Under the pieces are notes generated by a model. The model was not told the origin of the DNA. It was given only the letters and a program-made list of their open reading frames with translations, and made no database searches. From Nitrospirota bacterium (lineage in GTDB: Bacteria; Nitrospirota; Nitrospiria; 2-01-FULL-66-17), in NCBI GenBank assembly GCA_040757335.1, contig JBFLXB010000009.1, forward strand, positions 1 through 64,000: 64,000 bases of DNA, written 5' to 3'. The translations under genes were made by a program, and so were the position numbers. Shown piece by piece: positions 1 through 9,733 of the stretch. Position 1 is the stretch's first letter. Each line of letters opens with the position of its first letter.

Positions 1-27
1 TAAGCGGCGCGCTCCCCGTGTTGTGCG

Positions 28-327
28 TCAGTGCATCTTCATCGCCGCCTGCTGTAAGCTCGCGACCACGGACCACCGTAGGAAATAGATAATAACAATG
101 ACCACGAGCGGTGAGAGATCGATGCCCAATCCGTAGCCTCCCATGACTCGGCGGATTGGGTGGAACACCGGCTCCGTCACTTTACGGAGGAACTGCACGA
201 TGGGGTTGTACGGGTCCGGGTTGACCCACGACAACAGGGCAGCGATGATGACTACCCACATGTAAAAGGTTAAGACCATATCCAACACCCCGGCCAGCGC
301 CGACAGAAAATTCGCTGCTACGAACAT
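28..327 (-). CDS. yggT: YggT family membrane protein
   Basis: A 99-residue integral membrane protein with two hydrophobic blocks, about residues 5-33 and 68-88. Between them is the family hallmark region containing SWVNPDPYNP and then FHPIRR, typical of one YggT repeat. The family often sits beside yggS at the end of the division cluster and is linked to membrane or osmotic functions and, in some bacteria, to division; the exact role is unknown. It starts 10 bp after yggS and closes the minus-strand dcw series. Family assignment is firm, function is not. Confidence 0.88.
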   Translation of the reverse strand: MFVAANFLSALAGVLDMVLTFYMWVVIIAALLSWVNPDPYNPIVQFLRKVTEPVFHPIRRVMGGYGLGIDLSPLVVIVIIYFLRWSVVASLQQAAMKMH

Positions 328-337
328 GCGTCTCCCT

Positions 338-1009
338 TCACGCTACCACCCGCAGTCCAAAAATCGCGGTACCGACTCTGACCATCGTGGCCCCTTCTTC
401 GACCGCGATTTCGAAATCACCGCTCATGCCCATGGAATACTCGGCAGCCCCGACCACGCAGCCCAGGCGGCGCAGTTCCTGAAAGTACTGGCGCATCTGT
501 TCGGGGTCCGAAGCCGCCGGGGGAATAGCCATCAACCCGTCCAGCCGCACGTGGCGGCACGAACTGAGGGTGTTCCAGAGCGGCTCCACCTCCTCCGGGG
601 CCACCCCGCCTTTTTGCGGCTCGCGGCCCACGTTGACCTGAATCAGAACGCGCTGGACGAGCCCTGCGCGGGCCGCCGCGTCGTCGATCGCCTGGCCCAG
701 TCGCAGACTGTCGACCGAATGAATCACGTCAAAACGTCCCACCGCGGCGCGAACTTTGTTGCTCTGCAATCGCCCGACCAGGTGCCAAGCCAGACGAGCG
801 GAGTCGGACCCGCTCCACGCGTCAGCTGAAGCCATCTTCTCGAGTGCCTCCTGCACCCGGTTTTCACCGACGTCGCGCAAGCCGGATTCGAACGCCTCCC
901 GGATCGCGGGAAGCCCCACACCCTTGGTGACGCCGATGAGACGGACCGACAACGGATTCCGCCCCGCGCGTTCGGCCGCGCGCGCGATCCGCTCGTAGAC
1001 ATCGGCCAT
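338..1009 (-). CDS. yggS: YggS/PROSC family PLP homeostasis protein
   Basis: A 223-residue cytosolic protein with the alanine-racemase-like TIM-barrel fold. The PLP lysine is in GVTKG (about K29), followed by the conserved GENRVQEAL, WHLVGRLQSNK and SMGMSGDFE blocks. Family members bind PLP without a known enzymatic reaction and keep vitamin B6 and amino-acid pools balanced. Length matches the family (about 225-235 residues). It follows pgeF by 29 bp and precedes yggT, the usual order downstream of ftsZ. Confidence 0.93.
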   Translation of the reverse strand: MADVYERIARAAERAGRNPLSVRLIGVTKGVGLPAIREAFESGLRDVGENRVQEALEKMASADAWSGSDSARLAWHLVGRLQSNKVRAAVGRFDVIHSVDSLRLGQAIDDAAARAGLVQRVLIQVNVGREPQKGGVAPEEVEPLWNTLSSCRHVRLDGLMAIPPAASDPEQMRQYFQELRRLGCVVGAAEYSMGMSGDFEIAVEEGATMVRVGTAIFGLRVVA

Positions 1010-1038
1010 GCGATCGGCGATCGTCGTCGCAGTCAGCG

Positions 1039-1785
1039 TCAGGCCCCGGCCGCGACGTGCACGGCGCTCAACATGCCTTGCGGCCGCTTCCCCTCCCTAC
1101 GGTAGGATGAGAACAACGCCGGCTGGCACCGCGTGCAAAGGCCAAGGGCTACGACGCGTTCCGGCGCAATCCCGGTCTCGGCCAGTTGCCAGCGGACGAA
1201 CCCGCCGAGGTCGAAGTGTCCCTTCTCTCCGGAGCGGCGAGACACCCACCGGTCCCCTTCGGGCAAACGCGACAACGGCTCCAAGACCGCGCGGCCGACT
1301 TCAAAACAGCAGGGCCCGATATGCGGACCCAGCGCAGCTTCCAGACGCGACGCGCTGGCGCCGAAACGATCCACCATAGTCCGCACCGCGGCGTGCGCGA
1401 CGCCCAACAGCGCGCCCCGCCAGCCGGCGTGGACCGCGGCGACGGCCCTCGCCCCGGGATCGTGCAACAGCAGCGGCACGCAATCCGCGGTGGTTACCCC
1501 CAGCCAGCAGTCCGTCCGATCGGTCGTCAGACCGTCGGCGTCCGCCCCGGCGGTTTCGGTCTGCCACTGCGCGGCGTCACGCTCGTCGGACGGGACCGCC
1601 ACGATGGCGTCTTTGTGCACTTGTCGCGCGCTCAGGACCGGCGTGCCTTCGATCGACCGCGTCGATGCGGCGGGGAACCGCCGGGTCCCGAACCGATGCG
1701 GCGCGGAAAATCCGCTCAGGACAATCCATTCCCCTTCCACGCCGACGTCAACGCGGTACGCCGAGACGGACACGCCTTGGTCCAC
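1039..1785 (-). CDS. pgeF: peptidoglycan editing factor PgeF (laccase-domain / YfiH family)
   Basis: A 248-residue member of the multicopper-oxidase-like DUF152 family. Visible metal ligands are the His in ARQVHKD, the Cys in TTADCVPLLL and the His in AVHAGWRG, the H-C-H set of the family. E. coli YfiH removes wrongly incorporated L-Ser from UDP-MurNAc precursors; homologues also act as purine nucleosidases. The GTG start is chosen because it overlaps the ftsZ TAG by one base; a second GTG lies four codons further in. Its place directly after ftsZ suits a cell-wall quality-control role. Confidence 0.88.
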   Translation of the reverse strand: MDQGVSVSAYRVDVGVEGEWIVLSGFSAPHRFGTRRFPAASTRSIEGTPVLSARQVHKDAIVAVPSDERDAAQWQTETAGADADGLTTDRTDCWLGVTTADCVPLLLHDPGARAVAAVHAGWRGALLGVAHAAVRTMVDRFGASASRLEAALGPHIGPCCFEVGRAVLEPLSRLPEGDRWVSRRSGEKGHFDLGGFVRWQLAETGIAPERVVALGLCTRCQPALFSSYRREGKRPQGMLSAVHVAAGA

Positions 1786-2951
1786 TAGTCCAATTGTTTG
1801 CGAAGGAAGGTGGGCACGTCCCACTCCTCCTCCGTCAGTCCATCTCGGGACTTCACGTTCGCGGTCTTTTTCGTCGGCGAAGCGACTTCCATAAACAGGC
1901 TACGCGTGGAAGGCGACGCCACCGGAACCGCCACGGGCCCCACCTGCCGCGCGGGGGCGTCGTTCAGCGACCGAACGGGCGCCTCCGTCGGCAGGTCGAA
2001 TCCGGTCGCAATCACGGTGACCAGCACGTCGTCCGCAAGTTGGTCGTTGACTACCGAGCCGAAAATGATGTTGGCGTCGGGGTCGGCGGCCTCCTGGATG
2101 ATCGACGAGGCTTCGGTCACCTCGTGCAACGAGAGGTCGGGACCGCCCGTGATGTTGATGAGCACGCCCCGCGCGCCTTGGATTGACCCGTCTTCGAGCA
2201 ACGGGCTGGCGATCGCGCGCTGTGCGGCCTCGACCGCGCGCTGTTCGCCGCGCGCCCGTCCCATGCCCATCACTGCGCGTCCCATGTGCGTCATGATCGC
2301 CCTGACATCCGCAAAGTCGACGTTCACCAGGCCCGGGACCGTAATGACCTCAGCGATCCCCTGCACCGCCTGGCGCAGGATATCATCGGCGACCGCAAAC
2401 GCACGTGTCAAGGGCGTGCCCTTTTCCACCACGCTGAGCAGACGCTGATTGGGGATCACTAGCATCGTATCGCACGCGGTCCGCAGCTCGCGCACGCCCT
2501 CGTCCGCCTGGCGCATGCGCCGCGCGCCTTCGAACGTAAACGGCTTGGTGACCACCGCCACCGTCAGCGCGCCGGTTTCTTTGGCGATTCCCGCGATGAC
2601 CGGCGCGGCCCCGGTGCCGGTGCCGCCGCCCAATCCCGCGGTGATGAAGACCATGTCGGCCCCGGCCAAGACTTCGCGGATCCGATCCGCGTCTTCCAGC
2701 GCGGCATCCCGCCCGACTTGCGGATTGGCACCCGCCCCCAGCCCTTTGGTGAGACGCGCCCCCAGCTGGATCTTGGTGCTCGCCGGCGACGAGCGCAACA
2801 CCTGCAGGTCGGTGTTCGCGACGACAAACTCCACCTGGCTCAAGCCGCTCGCGATCATCGTTGCGATGGCGTTACAGCCCCCGCCCCCGACGCCCATCAC
2901 GATGATGCGGGCGGGCATCGTGCCCTGCGTTTCTTCGTCAAATAGGAACAT
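1785..2951 (-). CDS. ftsZ: cell division protein FtsZ
   Basis: Tubulin-like GTPase that polymerises into the cytokinetic Z-ring. This start gives 388 residues, with the nucleotide-binding GVGGGGCNA near residues 20-28, the tubulin signature [10 protein letters not shown] near 108-117, a variable linker and the C-terminal peptide DVPTFLRKQ that binds FtsA. The start at 2951 follows a good GGGAGGAG ribosome-binding site. The frame stays open a further 168 bases upstream, but that extension is translated dispersed repeat and should not be annotated. The stop overlaps pgeF. Confidence 0.97.
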   Translation of the reverse strand: MFLFDEETQGTMPARIIVMGVGGGGCNAIATMIASGLSQVEFVVANTDLQVLRSSPASTKIQLGARLTKGLGAGANPQVGRDAALEDADRIREVLAGADMVFITAGLGGGTGTGAAPVIAGIAKETGALTVAVVTKPFTFEGARRMRQADEGVRELRTACDTMLVIPNQRLLSVVEKGTPLTRAFAVADDILRQAVQGIAEVITVPGLVNVDFADVRAIMTHMGRAVMGMGRARGEQRAVEAAQRAIASPLLEDGSIQGARGVLINITGGPDLSLHEVTEASSIIQEAADPDANIIFGSVVNDQLADDVLVTVIATGFDLPTEAPVRSLNDAPARQVGPVAVPVASPSTRSLFMEVASPTKKTANVKSRDGLTEEEWDVPTFLRKQLD

Positions 2952-3018
2952 GCCGTCTCCTCCCTGCCGCGTGTTGGTCGGCCTCATGCCGGCCCGCAGT
3001 CCCGCGGCGCGCGGGCTA

Positions 3019-3142
3019 GGAGCCTGTCCATGAAAGGCCGTCTGCGGCGTTGTCGCTGCGCTTCCGGTGCTCACGTACAACCCAGTACGCTCCGCTCCGG
3101 TTCTCGCTCCGCCTTGCATCCGGCGCTTTCCTGAACAGGCTC
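3019..3142 (+). repeat. dispersed intergenic repeat, copy 1 (MITE/REP-like)
   Basis: A 124-bp element bounded by imperfect 14-bp terminal inverted repeats, GAGCCTGTCCATGA at the left and TCCTGAACAGGCTC at the right. The interior (TCTGCGGCGTTG, then CACGTACAACCCAGTACGCT, then GCCTTGCAT) matches the copies at 7046-7293 and 19488-19613, which lie in the opposite orientation. It sits between ftsA and the ftsZ start. No open frame of its own is credible. Confidence 0.85.
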
Positions 3143-3167
3143 AGAACTACATGATTCTGATCAGCTC

Positions 3168-4415
3168 CTAAAAGAACTCCTGGGCCCAATCCCTCATCTT
3201 ACGGACCACCCGATGCCATGCCCCGTGGCCGTTACGGGGCGCGCGGGTTGGCTCGCGGTGCTTGGCCCCATACAGGATCAACCCCACACCGGTCGCGTAC
3301 ATCGGGCTGTTGATGATGTCGACCAGCCCCCCCACGTCCAGCGGCGCGCCGCGGCGCACGGGCAGATTCATCACGCGCTCGGCCAATTCGGGCATTCCAT
3401 CAAGGATGGACGTCCCGCCGGTGATCACGACCCCGGCCGCCACGCGGTCCTCGTACCCCATCCGGCGCAACTCCTGAGCGACCAGCGAAAACATCTCCTC
3501 CGCGCGCGGTTCGATAATTTCGGACAAGAGTTGTCGCGACAACACCCGCGGCGGCCGTCCACCCATGCTCGGCACTTCGATGGTCTCGTGGTCGCGCACC
3601 ATCGAGGTGGCTGCGCATCCGTAACGGATTTTGATCTTTTCGGCTTCGTAGGCGGGGGTGCGCAAGCCCACCGCAATGTCGTTGGTGAGGTGATTCCCGC
3701 CGATCCCCAACACCGCCGTGTGCCAGACGCCATGGTCCACGATCGTGGCCAAGTCGGTGGTGCCGCCGCCGATGTCGACCATCGCCACGCCCAACTCGCG
3801 TTCTTCGGGCGTCAGCACGGCCTCGCTGGACGCGAGCGGCTGCAGGATTAGATCGATCACCTCCAGGCCCGCGCGGTTGATCGAGCGGACGATGTTTTGC
3901 GCGGACGTCACCGCCCCGGTGATAATGTGGACCTCAACCTCAAGGCGGGTCCCGAACATCCCGATCGGGTCTTTGATCCCTTCCTGGTCGTCCACCGAGA
4001 ATCCGCGCGGCAGCACGTGGAGAATTTCGCGGTCCATGGGAATCGCCACCGCCTTGGCCGCCTCCACCACCCGCTTGACGTCCGCCGCCGCGACCTCGCG
4101 GTTCTTGATCGCGATCACCCCGCGGCTGTTGAAGCCTTTGATGTGCGAGCCGGCGATCCCGGTGTAGACGGAGTTGATCTCCACCCCGGCCATCAGCTCG
4201 GCCTCTTCCACGGCTTTTTTGATCGACTCGATCGTGCTCTCGACGTTGACCACCACCCCCTTGCGCAACCCCCGCGACGGGTGGGTGCCGATGCCGATGA
4301 TTTTCACGTGGGGGCGCTCCCCGGGTATCGCCCCCTCCGATACCTCGCCCACGATGGCGCAGATTTTCGTGGTCCCCACGTCCAACCCCACGACGATCTG
4401 ATCTCTCTTCGCCAC
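3168..4415 (-). CDS. ftsA: cell division protein FtsA
   Basis: A 415-residue actin-family ATPase that tethers FtsZ to the inner membrane. The N-terminal phosphate-1 motif reads GLDVGTTKICAIVGE, the phosphate-2 motif DIGGGTTDLA lies near residue 210 and the adenosine motif GVVITGGTSILDG near 330. The C-terminus (residues about 395-415, containing WHRVVRKMRDWAQEFF) is a plausible membrane-targeting amphipathic helix. It lies between ftsQ and ftsZ; repeat copy 1 fills the gap to ftsZ. Confidence 0.97.
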   Translation of the reverse strand: MAKRDQIVVGLDVGTTKICAIVGEVSEGAIPGERPHVKIIGIGTHPSRGLRKGVVVNVESTIESIKKAVEEAELMAGVEINSVYTGIAGSHIKGFNSRGVIAIKNREVAAADVKRVVEAAKAVAIPMDREILHVLPRGFSVDDQEGIKDPIGMFGTRLEVEVHIITGAVTSAQNIVRSINRAGLEVIDLILQPLASSEAVLTPEERELGVAMVDIGGGTTDLATIVDHGVWHTAVLGIGGNHLTNDIAVGLRTPAYEAEKIKIRYGCAATSMVRDHETIEVPSMGGRPPRVLSRQLLSEIIEPRAEEMFSLVAQELRRMGYEDRVAAGVVITGGTSILDGMPELAERVMNLPVRRGAPLDVGGLVDIINSPMYATGVGLILYGAKHREPTRAPRNGHGAWHRVVRKMRDWAQEFF

Positions 4416-4445
4416 GACTCTCCTCCTCTCAGGCGCCCATCGCGG

Positions 4446-5195
4446 CTACAGCGCCCGATCCCACCCGGTGACCACCGCGCGGTCGGGAAACCGCAGGTCC
4501 ACCAGCCGCGGACTCGGGATTCGCTCCGTTGCGTTGTCGGCGATCGCTTGGACCCGGCGCCACTTTTCGACGAAGCCACCGCGCCCGATCCGCACGTGTA
4601 TTCCGTCCGGCAGCCTGACCACGGGGTCGTCGGGGTTTGCCACGTCGATGACCAACGAGTCGATCGGGGCCAACGAGACGTCCGCCGCACGGAATCCGGC
4701 CAGAATTCGCGCCGCCAGCCGGAGCCGCTCGGGCCGCGACGTCGACGCCCCGACGATCACCGGAAAGCCGTGGGCAAGTGAGGCGGGGCCGATCGCCCAC
4801 CCGTCGGCGTCCACCAAGACGCGGCCTCGATCGGTCGCGGCCACTGCAGCGGGTACGCACTCGGCCACCTCGATGACGAGCGTATCGGGGAATCGCTTCG
4901 TGATGGTCACGGCCTTGACCCATGGGCGGCCTTCGAGCCGCGCGACGAGCTGTTCGCCCTTGGTCGTCCACAGGTGCGCCCCGAGGGGCACGGCCGCCCA
5001 CGCCCGGACCTGATCGGCATTCAGTCGAACCGTGCCCCGGACCTCCACCCGCTCGATTGTGTCCCAGCCGCACAACCCGGCCGTGTCGCCAGCCCCACAG
5101 AGACTGCGAGCCGTCCACCACAGCACGCCACCGGCGAGCCCGGCCAGCGCGAACCGCCCGATCAGGCGACGCGCCAGGCGTTTTGGTCGCTTCAT
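4446..5195 (-). CDS. ftsQ: cell division protein FtsQ (POTRA domain)
   Basis: A 249-residue bitopic protein of the FtsQLB divisome complex. A short basic cytoplasmic tail (MKRPKRLARR) leads into one membrane helix (about residues 14-34), then a POTRA domain (IERVEVRGTVRLNADQV) and the FtsQ beta domain. The ATG at 5195 overlaps the ddl TGA (ATGA), which fixes the start; the open frame continues upstream through ddl but is a shadow there. Two cysteines just after the membrane helix could form a periplasmic disulfide. Confidence 0.93.
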   Translation of the reverse strand: MKRPKRLARRLIGRFALAGLAGGVLWWTARSLCGAGDTAGLCGWDTIERVEVRGTVRLNADQVRAWAAVPLGAHLWTTKGEQLVARLEGRPWVKAVTITKRFPDTLVIEVAECVPAAVAATDRGRVLVDADGWAIGPASLAHGFPVIVGASTSRPERLRLAARILAGFRAADVSLAPIDSLVIDVANPDDPVVRLPDGIHVRIGRGGFVEKWRRVQAIADNATERIPSPRLVDLRFPDRAVVTGWDRAL

Positions 5196-6100
5196 GCCCC
5201 CGACCCCTGCGCCTCGCGCACGATCGCCACCACCAGGTCGTCGAACGAGAGTCCGACGCCCCGCGCGATGTCGGGCAGAAGGCTCGTCTCGGTCAGTCCC
5301 GGGAGGGTATTGACCTCGAGCACGTATGGCGTGCCCGCTTGGTCGACCAGGCAATCCACCCGGCCGTATCCCGCGCCCCGCAGCGCCCGAAACGCGCCCA
5401 ACCCCACGTCCAGGGTGCGCCGCATGACGTCGGGCGGCAGCGTGGCCGGAAAGATGTGCTCGGACATCCCCGGCGTGTATTTGGCGGTGTAGTCGTAGAA
5501 CGCGGTCTTGGAGCGGATCTCGATCGCGCCCAGCGCGCGGTCGCCCAGAATGCCGACTTGCACTTCTTTTCCCGCGATGTACGCCTCGATGAGCACCCGC
5601 CGGTCGTACCGAAACGCCTCGCCCAGCGCCGTGGGAAGGTCCGCGGCGCTCGCAACGAGACTGACCCCCACGCTCGAGCCTTCCCCGTTGGGTTTGACGA
5701 CCACCGGAAACGCGAAGGGCAATGGAGGGGGCGCGGGCTCCGTGAGGAGCACGTAGCGCGGCACCGGCAGGCCCGCGGCCGCGAACAGCGTCCGCGAGAT
5801 GACCTTGTCCATCCCCAGGGCGCTCGCGAGCACCCCTGAGCCGGTGTAGGGAATCCCGAGGATTTCCAGCAAGCCCTGAACCGTGCCGTCTTCACCGTAG
5901 CGGCCGTGCAGCGCGATGAACGCCAGCGTGACGCGCTCGCGACCCAGCCGTTCCACCACGGACGCGTCCACGTCGATGCCCACTGCGTCGATGCTCCGGC
6001 GTCTGAGCGCCCCCAACACCGCCTCCCCCGAGCGGAGCGACACCTCGCGCTCCGCGGAGCGGCCGCCCATCAAAACTCCCACGCGCAGTTCGGCCGTCAT
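5192..6100 (-). CDS. ddl: D-alanine--D-alanine ligase
   Basis: A 302-residue ATP-grasp enzyme making the D-Ala-D-Ala dipeptide for the MurF step. The N-terminal GGRSAEREVSL motif, the ATP-binding VVKPNGEGSSVGV block and the C-terminal EVNTLPGLTETSLLP metal-binding segment are all present. Length is normal for DdlB. It overlaps murB by the ATGA quartet upstream and ftsQ downstream, so the three are translationally coupled. Confidence 0.97.
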   Translation of the reverse strand: MTAELRVGVLMGGRSAEREVSLRSGEAVLGALRRRSIDAVGIDVDASVVERLGRERVTLAFIALHGRYGEDGTVQGLLEILGIPYTGSGVLASALGMDKVISRTLFAAAGLPVPRYVLLTEPAPPPLPFAFPVVVKPNGEGSSVGVSLVASAADLPTALGEAFRYDRRVLIEAYIAGKEVQVGILGDRALGAIEIRSKTAFYDYTAKYTPGMSEHIFPATLPPDVMRRTLDVGLGAFRALRGAGYGRVDCLVDQAGTPYVLEVNTLPGLTETSLLPDIARGVGLSFDDLVVAIVREAQGSGA

Positions 6101-7017
6101 TCCCGTCCCACAAGTCGGATTTCCATTTCCAACGTGACGCCCCGCTCGCGTTCAACCCGGCCGCCCACGTGGCGGATGAGCGCGGTCAGGTCCTTCGCGG
6201 TCCCGCCGCCCACGTTGACCATGAAGTTGGCGTGGCGTTCGGACACCTGAACGCCCCCGATCCGATATCCCTTGAGCCCCAACTCGTCGATGAGCCGGCC
6301 GGCCGACTGGCCGGGCGGGTTCTTGAACACGCACCCCGCGTTGGGAAGGTGCAGCGGCTGCGTCTCCCGCCGATACTCGAGGATCGCCTGCATCCGGCCC
6401 TCGATCGCGGGAGGGTCGTCCGGCTTCAACCCTACGGTGCAGCCCACCAACACCCCGGGCGGCAGATGCGACTCGCGGTAGGCGAACCCGAGCTTGGACG
6501 CGGCGATCTCCACGATCTCGCCCTCGAACGTCATCAACCGGACGCTCTCCAAGACGTCGGCGATCTCGCCGTCGCGCGTCCCCGCGTTCATCACCACCGC
6601 GCCGCCGACCGTGCCGGGAATGCCGCAGGCGAATTCAAGACCCGATAGCCCCGCGTCTTTCGCGGCGTGCGCCAAGGTGGGGAACGGGCCTCCGGCTTCG
6701 GCGTACAGCCGATTCGTCCCCGCAGGCCGGATCGCCTTGAGGCCGGACAATCGCAGCACCACGCCCGCCATGCCGCCGTCGCGAACCACGATGTTGGTGC
6801 CGCCCAGCACCATCACGGGCACTCGGGCGGCGCGGGCAGCCAGCAACGCCTCCCGCAGATCGGCCTCGTCAGCGGGAATCACCAGCGCATCGGCGGGGCC
6901 GCCGATTTTCATCGAGGTGAACCGCGCCAAAGGCTCGTCGTACCGCACCTCCCCCCTGATGTCCTTCAAACTCGCACGGAGGTCAGAACGTGTCGTCAAT
7001 GCTGTTCGTTCGGTCAT
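6097..7017 (-). CDS. murB: UDP-N-acetylenolpyruvoylglucosamine reductase MurB
   Basis: FAD- and NADPH-dependent reductase that converts UDP-GlcNAc-enolpyruvate to UDP-MurNAc. The 306 residues contain the FAD-binding MKIGGPADAL and GGTNIVVRDGG segments, the GIPGTVGGAVVMNAG motif and the C-terminal NAGCVFKNPPGQSAG segment, which carries the catalytic serine/cysteine region of the type IIa-like enzyme. It begins the block after repeat copy 2, which separates it from murC. Confidence 0.96.
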   Translation of the reverse strand: MTERTALTTRSDLRASLKDIRGEVRYDEPLARFTSMKIGGPADALVIPADEADLREALLAARAARVPVMVLGGTNIVVRDGGMAGVVLRLSGLKAIRPAGTNRLYAEAGGPFPTLAHAAKDAGLSGLEFACGIPGTVGGAVVMNAGTRDGEIADVLESVRLMTFEGEIVEIAASKLGFAYRESHLPPGVLVGCTVGLKPDDPPAIEGRMQAILEYRRETQPLHLPNAGCVFKNPPGQSAGRLIDELGLKGYRIGGVQVSERHANFMVNVGGGTAKDLTALIRHVGGRVERERGVTLEMEIRLVGRE

Positions 7018-7045
7018 CGATTCCCGTCCAGGGAGCCTAACACCT

Positions 7046-7293
7046 GAGCCTGTTCAGGACCGGTCAGATGCAAGGCGCCGCGAGACCCAGAGCGCAGCGT
7101 ACTGGGTTGTACGTGAGGCGAGTGGCGCCACGAAGAAGTGGCGCCAAGCCACGAGCGCCGCCGAGACGGTGAGGCGGCCGTGCAACCTAAAGAGCGGCAA
7201 CGCCGCAGATGACCGGTGCTGCGCCACCTGTAAGGTCCCTTCGGACCGATTACCAGTCGCGCCCTTGGCGCGTCCAGGTTCATGGACAGGCTC
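7046..7293 (-). repeat. dispersed intergenic repeat, copy 2 (long form)
   Basis: A 248-bp element between murC and murB with the same ends as copies 1 and 3: GAGCCTGTTCAGGA at 7046 and TCATGGACAGGCTC ending at 7293. Its outer parts match the 124-126 bp copies, but about 120 extra bases lie inside, including the inverted repeat GTGGCGCCA...TGGCGCCA around 7131-7147. On the minus strand the murC stop TGA is the start of this repeat, so the element abuts and completes the murC reading frame. Confidence 0.8.
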
Positions 7294-8656
7294 ATCCCCG
7301 CTCCAAGTACGCGGGCCCCACCTTCCACACGTCGCCCGCACCAAGCGTGATTACCATGTCGCCGGGTCGCACGATCTGGACCAGTCGGTCCACCGCCGCG
7401 TCGCGGTTCTCGATCCACGTGGCGTCGCGGTGCCCGTGCTCGCGGATCCCCGCCACCAGCGCCTGCGCGGTGACCCCCTCGATCGGTGGCTCACCCGCCG
7501 GATAGATATCCAGGACCAGCACCACGTCGGCCTGGTAGAAGGCCGTACAAAATTCCGCGAAGAGATCCCGGGTCCTGGTATACCGATGAGGCTGGAACAC
7601 CACCACCACCCGTCGCCCCCACCCGTCTTTCGCCGCGGCCAGGGTGGCCCGGATCTCGGTCGGGTGGTGCCCGTAGTCGTCGACCACGAGGATGCCCCGC
7701 CGCTCGCCCCGGATCTGAAAACGCCGTTCGACCCCCGTAAACTGCGCCAGCCCTTCGCGGATCGCCGACACGGGCACGTCCAGCTCCAGGCCCACCAGGA
7801 TCGCGGCCATGGCGTTGGACACGTTGTGGGCTCCGGGGACGGTCAATGTGAAGCGGCCCAGTTCGGTCGCGCCCAGGCGTGCCTCGAATTCAGAGCCCTT
7901 GGCGCTCAGGCGCAGCGACGTCACGGTCAGATCCGCCTGGGTGGTCCGACCGTAGGTGCGCACGCGCTTCTCCACCTTGGGGATCAAGGCCTGGAGGTGC
8001 GGTTCATCCAGACAGAGCACCGCGGCTCCGTAGAACGGCACCTTGTTGATGAAGTCGAGGAACGCGCGTTTGATCGCCTCGAGGTCGTGATAGTGATCCA
8101 GATGTTCGCGGTCGATGTTGGTGACCACGGCGATCGTGGGCGAGAGCTTGAGGAACGACCCGTCGCTCTCGTCGGCTTCCGCCACCAGAAACTCTCCCTG
8201 CCCCAGTTTGGCCGGTCCTCCGAACCGATTCAGCTTGCCCCCGATCACCGCGGTGGGATCCAATCCGCCGTGCGCGAGCACCGTGGCGATCATCGACGTG
8301 GTGGTGGTTTTGCCGTGCGCGCCGGCGACAGCAATCCCGTATTTGAGCCGCATGAGCTCGGCCAGCATCTCGGCGCGAGGGATCACCGGGATCATCCGCT
8401 CGCGAGCCGCGATCACTTCGACGTTGCTCGACGAGACCGCGGACGATACCACCACTACTTGCGCGCCCTCGACCTGGTCGGCGCGATGGCCGATGTACAC
8501 CGTCCCGCCCAAACCCTCCAGCCGGCGGGTCGCCTCGGACACGGCCAGGTCCGACCCCGTCACGCGATACCCCAGTGTCAGCAAGACCTCCGCGATCCCG
8601 CTCATCCCCGATCCGCCGATGCCCACGAAGTGTAGGCGTTGGATCTTCTTATACAC
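7292..8656 (-). CDS. murC: UDP-N-acetylmuramate--L-alanine ligase MurC
   Basis: A 454-residue cytoplasmic Mur ligase that adds L-Ala to UDP-MurNAc. Domain 1 carries [17 protein letters not shown], the central ATPase P-loop is [11 protein letters not shown] near residues 115-125, and the C-terminal domain carries [10 protein letters not shown]. Length agrees with the family. The termination codon lies inside repeat copy 2. It follows murG by 9 bp. Confidence 0.97.
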   Translation of the reverse strand: MYKKIQRLHFVGIGGSGMSGIAEVLLTLGYRVTGSDLAVSEATRRLEGLGGTVYIGHRADQVEGAQVVVVSSAVSSSNVEVIAARERMIPVIPRAEMLAELMRLKYGIAVAGAHGKTTTTSMIATVLAHGGLDPTAVIGGKLNRFGGPAKLGQGEFLVAEADESDGSFLKLSPTIAVVTNIDREHLDHYHDLEAIKRAFLDFINKVPFYGAAVLCLDEPHLQALIPKVEKRVRTYGRTTQADLTVTSLRLSAKGSEFEARLGATELGRFTLTVPGAHNVSNAMAAILVGLELDVPVSAIREGLAQFTGVERRFQIRGERRGILVVDDYGHHPTEIRATLAAAKDGWGRRVVVVFQPHRYTRTRDLFAEFCTAFYQADVVLVLDIYPAGEPPIEGVTAQALVAGIREHGHRDATWIENRDAAVDRLVQIVRPGDMVITLGAGDVWKVGPAYLERG

Positions 8657-8665
8657 CGGCGTCCC

Positions 8666-9733
8666 TCACCCCTCGACCAGCGCGAGACACCGACGCGCGA
8701 TCTGTTCGCCGGCATCGGGGCGGCCCAGGCTGCGGCTCGCCGCCGCCATTCGTGTCAGGCGCGGCCGGTCGCCGAGCAACCCCGCGACCATCTCTCCCAG
8801 CCGCTCCCCGCTCAGATCGCGCTCCAAAATCACCTGCGCGGCGCCGGCCGCCTCCAGCGCGCGGGCGTTGTGCTCCTGATGGCCGTGCGCGGCGTGTGGA
8901 TACGGGATGAGCACCGCGGGACGGCCGCACGCGGTGAGTTCCGCCACGGTGGTGGCCCCAGCGCGCGAGACCACCAGCGCCGCGCCTGCGTACGCCGCTC
9001 CCATGTCGTCCAAATACGGCTCCACCTTTGCCGTCACGCCCGCGGCCGCGTACGCGCGTTGCGTGGCGGCGTGATCCGCGGGTCCGGTTTGATGGACGAT
9101 CGACAGCCCTCGGATCGCCGCGAGCCGCCCCAGCGCGCCCGTGACCGCGCGGTTGATGGCCACGGCCCCTTGGCTGCCGCCGAAGACGAGCAGGGCCGGG
9201 GCATCGGGCGGTAAGGTGCGCCCCGCCGTCACGACCGTCCGGCGGACCGGGTTGCCCAACACCTCCACCCGACCTCGACACGCAGCCCGCGATTCCTCGA
9301 ACGCGGCCACCACCACATCGGCCAACGGCGCCAGGAGCCGGTTCGTCAGACCCGGCAGCACGTTCTGCTCCAGCAGCACGATGGCCCGGCGCATCAGGAG
9401 GGCCGCCACAATCGTGGGGGCCGCGGCGTATCCGCCGACCCCCACCACCAGATCCGGTCGAAACCGCCTGAGCACGGCCCACGCCTGCGCGAACGCGACC
9501 GGTAGTCGCACCAGCGTGGCCGCGGCGCGCCAGACGCCGCGCCCCACGATCCCGCGGACCCGGATCGTGGCGAGTTCAAACCCTTCGCGAGGCACCACGC
9601 GCGCCTCCAGCCCCCGCTCGGTCCCGACGAACAACACCGAGGAACCCGGCCGCAACCGAACGAACTCGTGCGCCAACGCGATCCCAGGGTACAAATGGCC
9701 GCCGGTACCGCCGCCCGCGATCACGATCCGCAT
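8666..9733 (-). CDS. murG: UDP-GlcNAc:lipid I N-acetylglucosaminyltransferase MurG
   Basis: A 355-residue GT28 glycosyltransferase that converts lipid I to lipid II on the inner face of the membrane. G-loop 1 (GGGTGGHLYPG) is at residues 7-17, the second glycine loop GGSQGA is near 190, and the UDP-GlcNAc site contains SRAGATTVAEL and PYPHAAHGHQEHNA. The start at 9733 overlaps ftsW by 13 bases, coupling flippase-family and transferase synthesis. Confidence 0.96.
   Translation of the reverse strand: MRIVIAGGGTGGHLYPGIALAHEFVRLRPGSSVLFVGTERGLEARVVPREGFELATIRVRGIVGRGVWRAAATLVRLPVAFAQAWAVLRRFRPDLVVGVGGYAAAPTIVAALLMRRAIVLLEQNVLPGLTNRLLAPLADVVVAAFEESRAACRGRVEVLGNPVRRTVVTAGRTLPPDAPALLVFGGSQGAVAINRAVTGALGRLAAIRGLSIVHQTGPADHAATQRAYAAAGVTAKVEPYLDDMGAAYAGAALVVSRAGATTVAELTACGRPAVLIPYPHAAHGHQEHNARALEAAGAAQVILERDLSGERLGEMVAGLLGDRPRLTRMAAASRSLGRPDAGEQIARRCLALVEG

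Noticed and set aside
2952-3119. N-terminal extension of FtsZ
   Set aside because: It is translation of dispersed repeat copy 1; a good Shine-Dalgarno precedes the ATG at 2951 and matches the family start.
6494-8635. 713-codon plus-strand open frame
   Set aside because: It is antisense to murB, repeat copy 2 and murC, with no domain or ribosome-binding site; GC-rich third positions create such frames.
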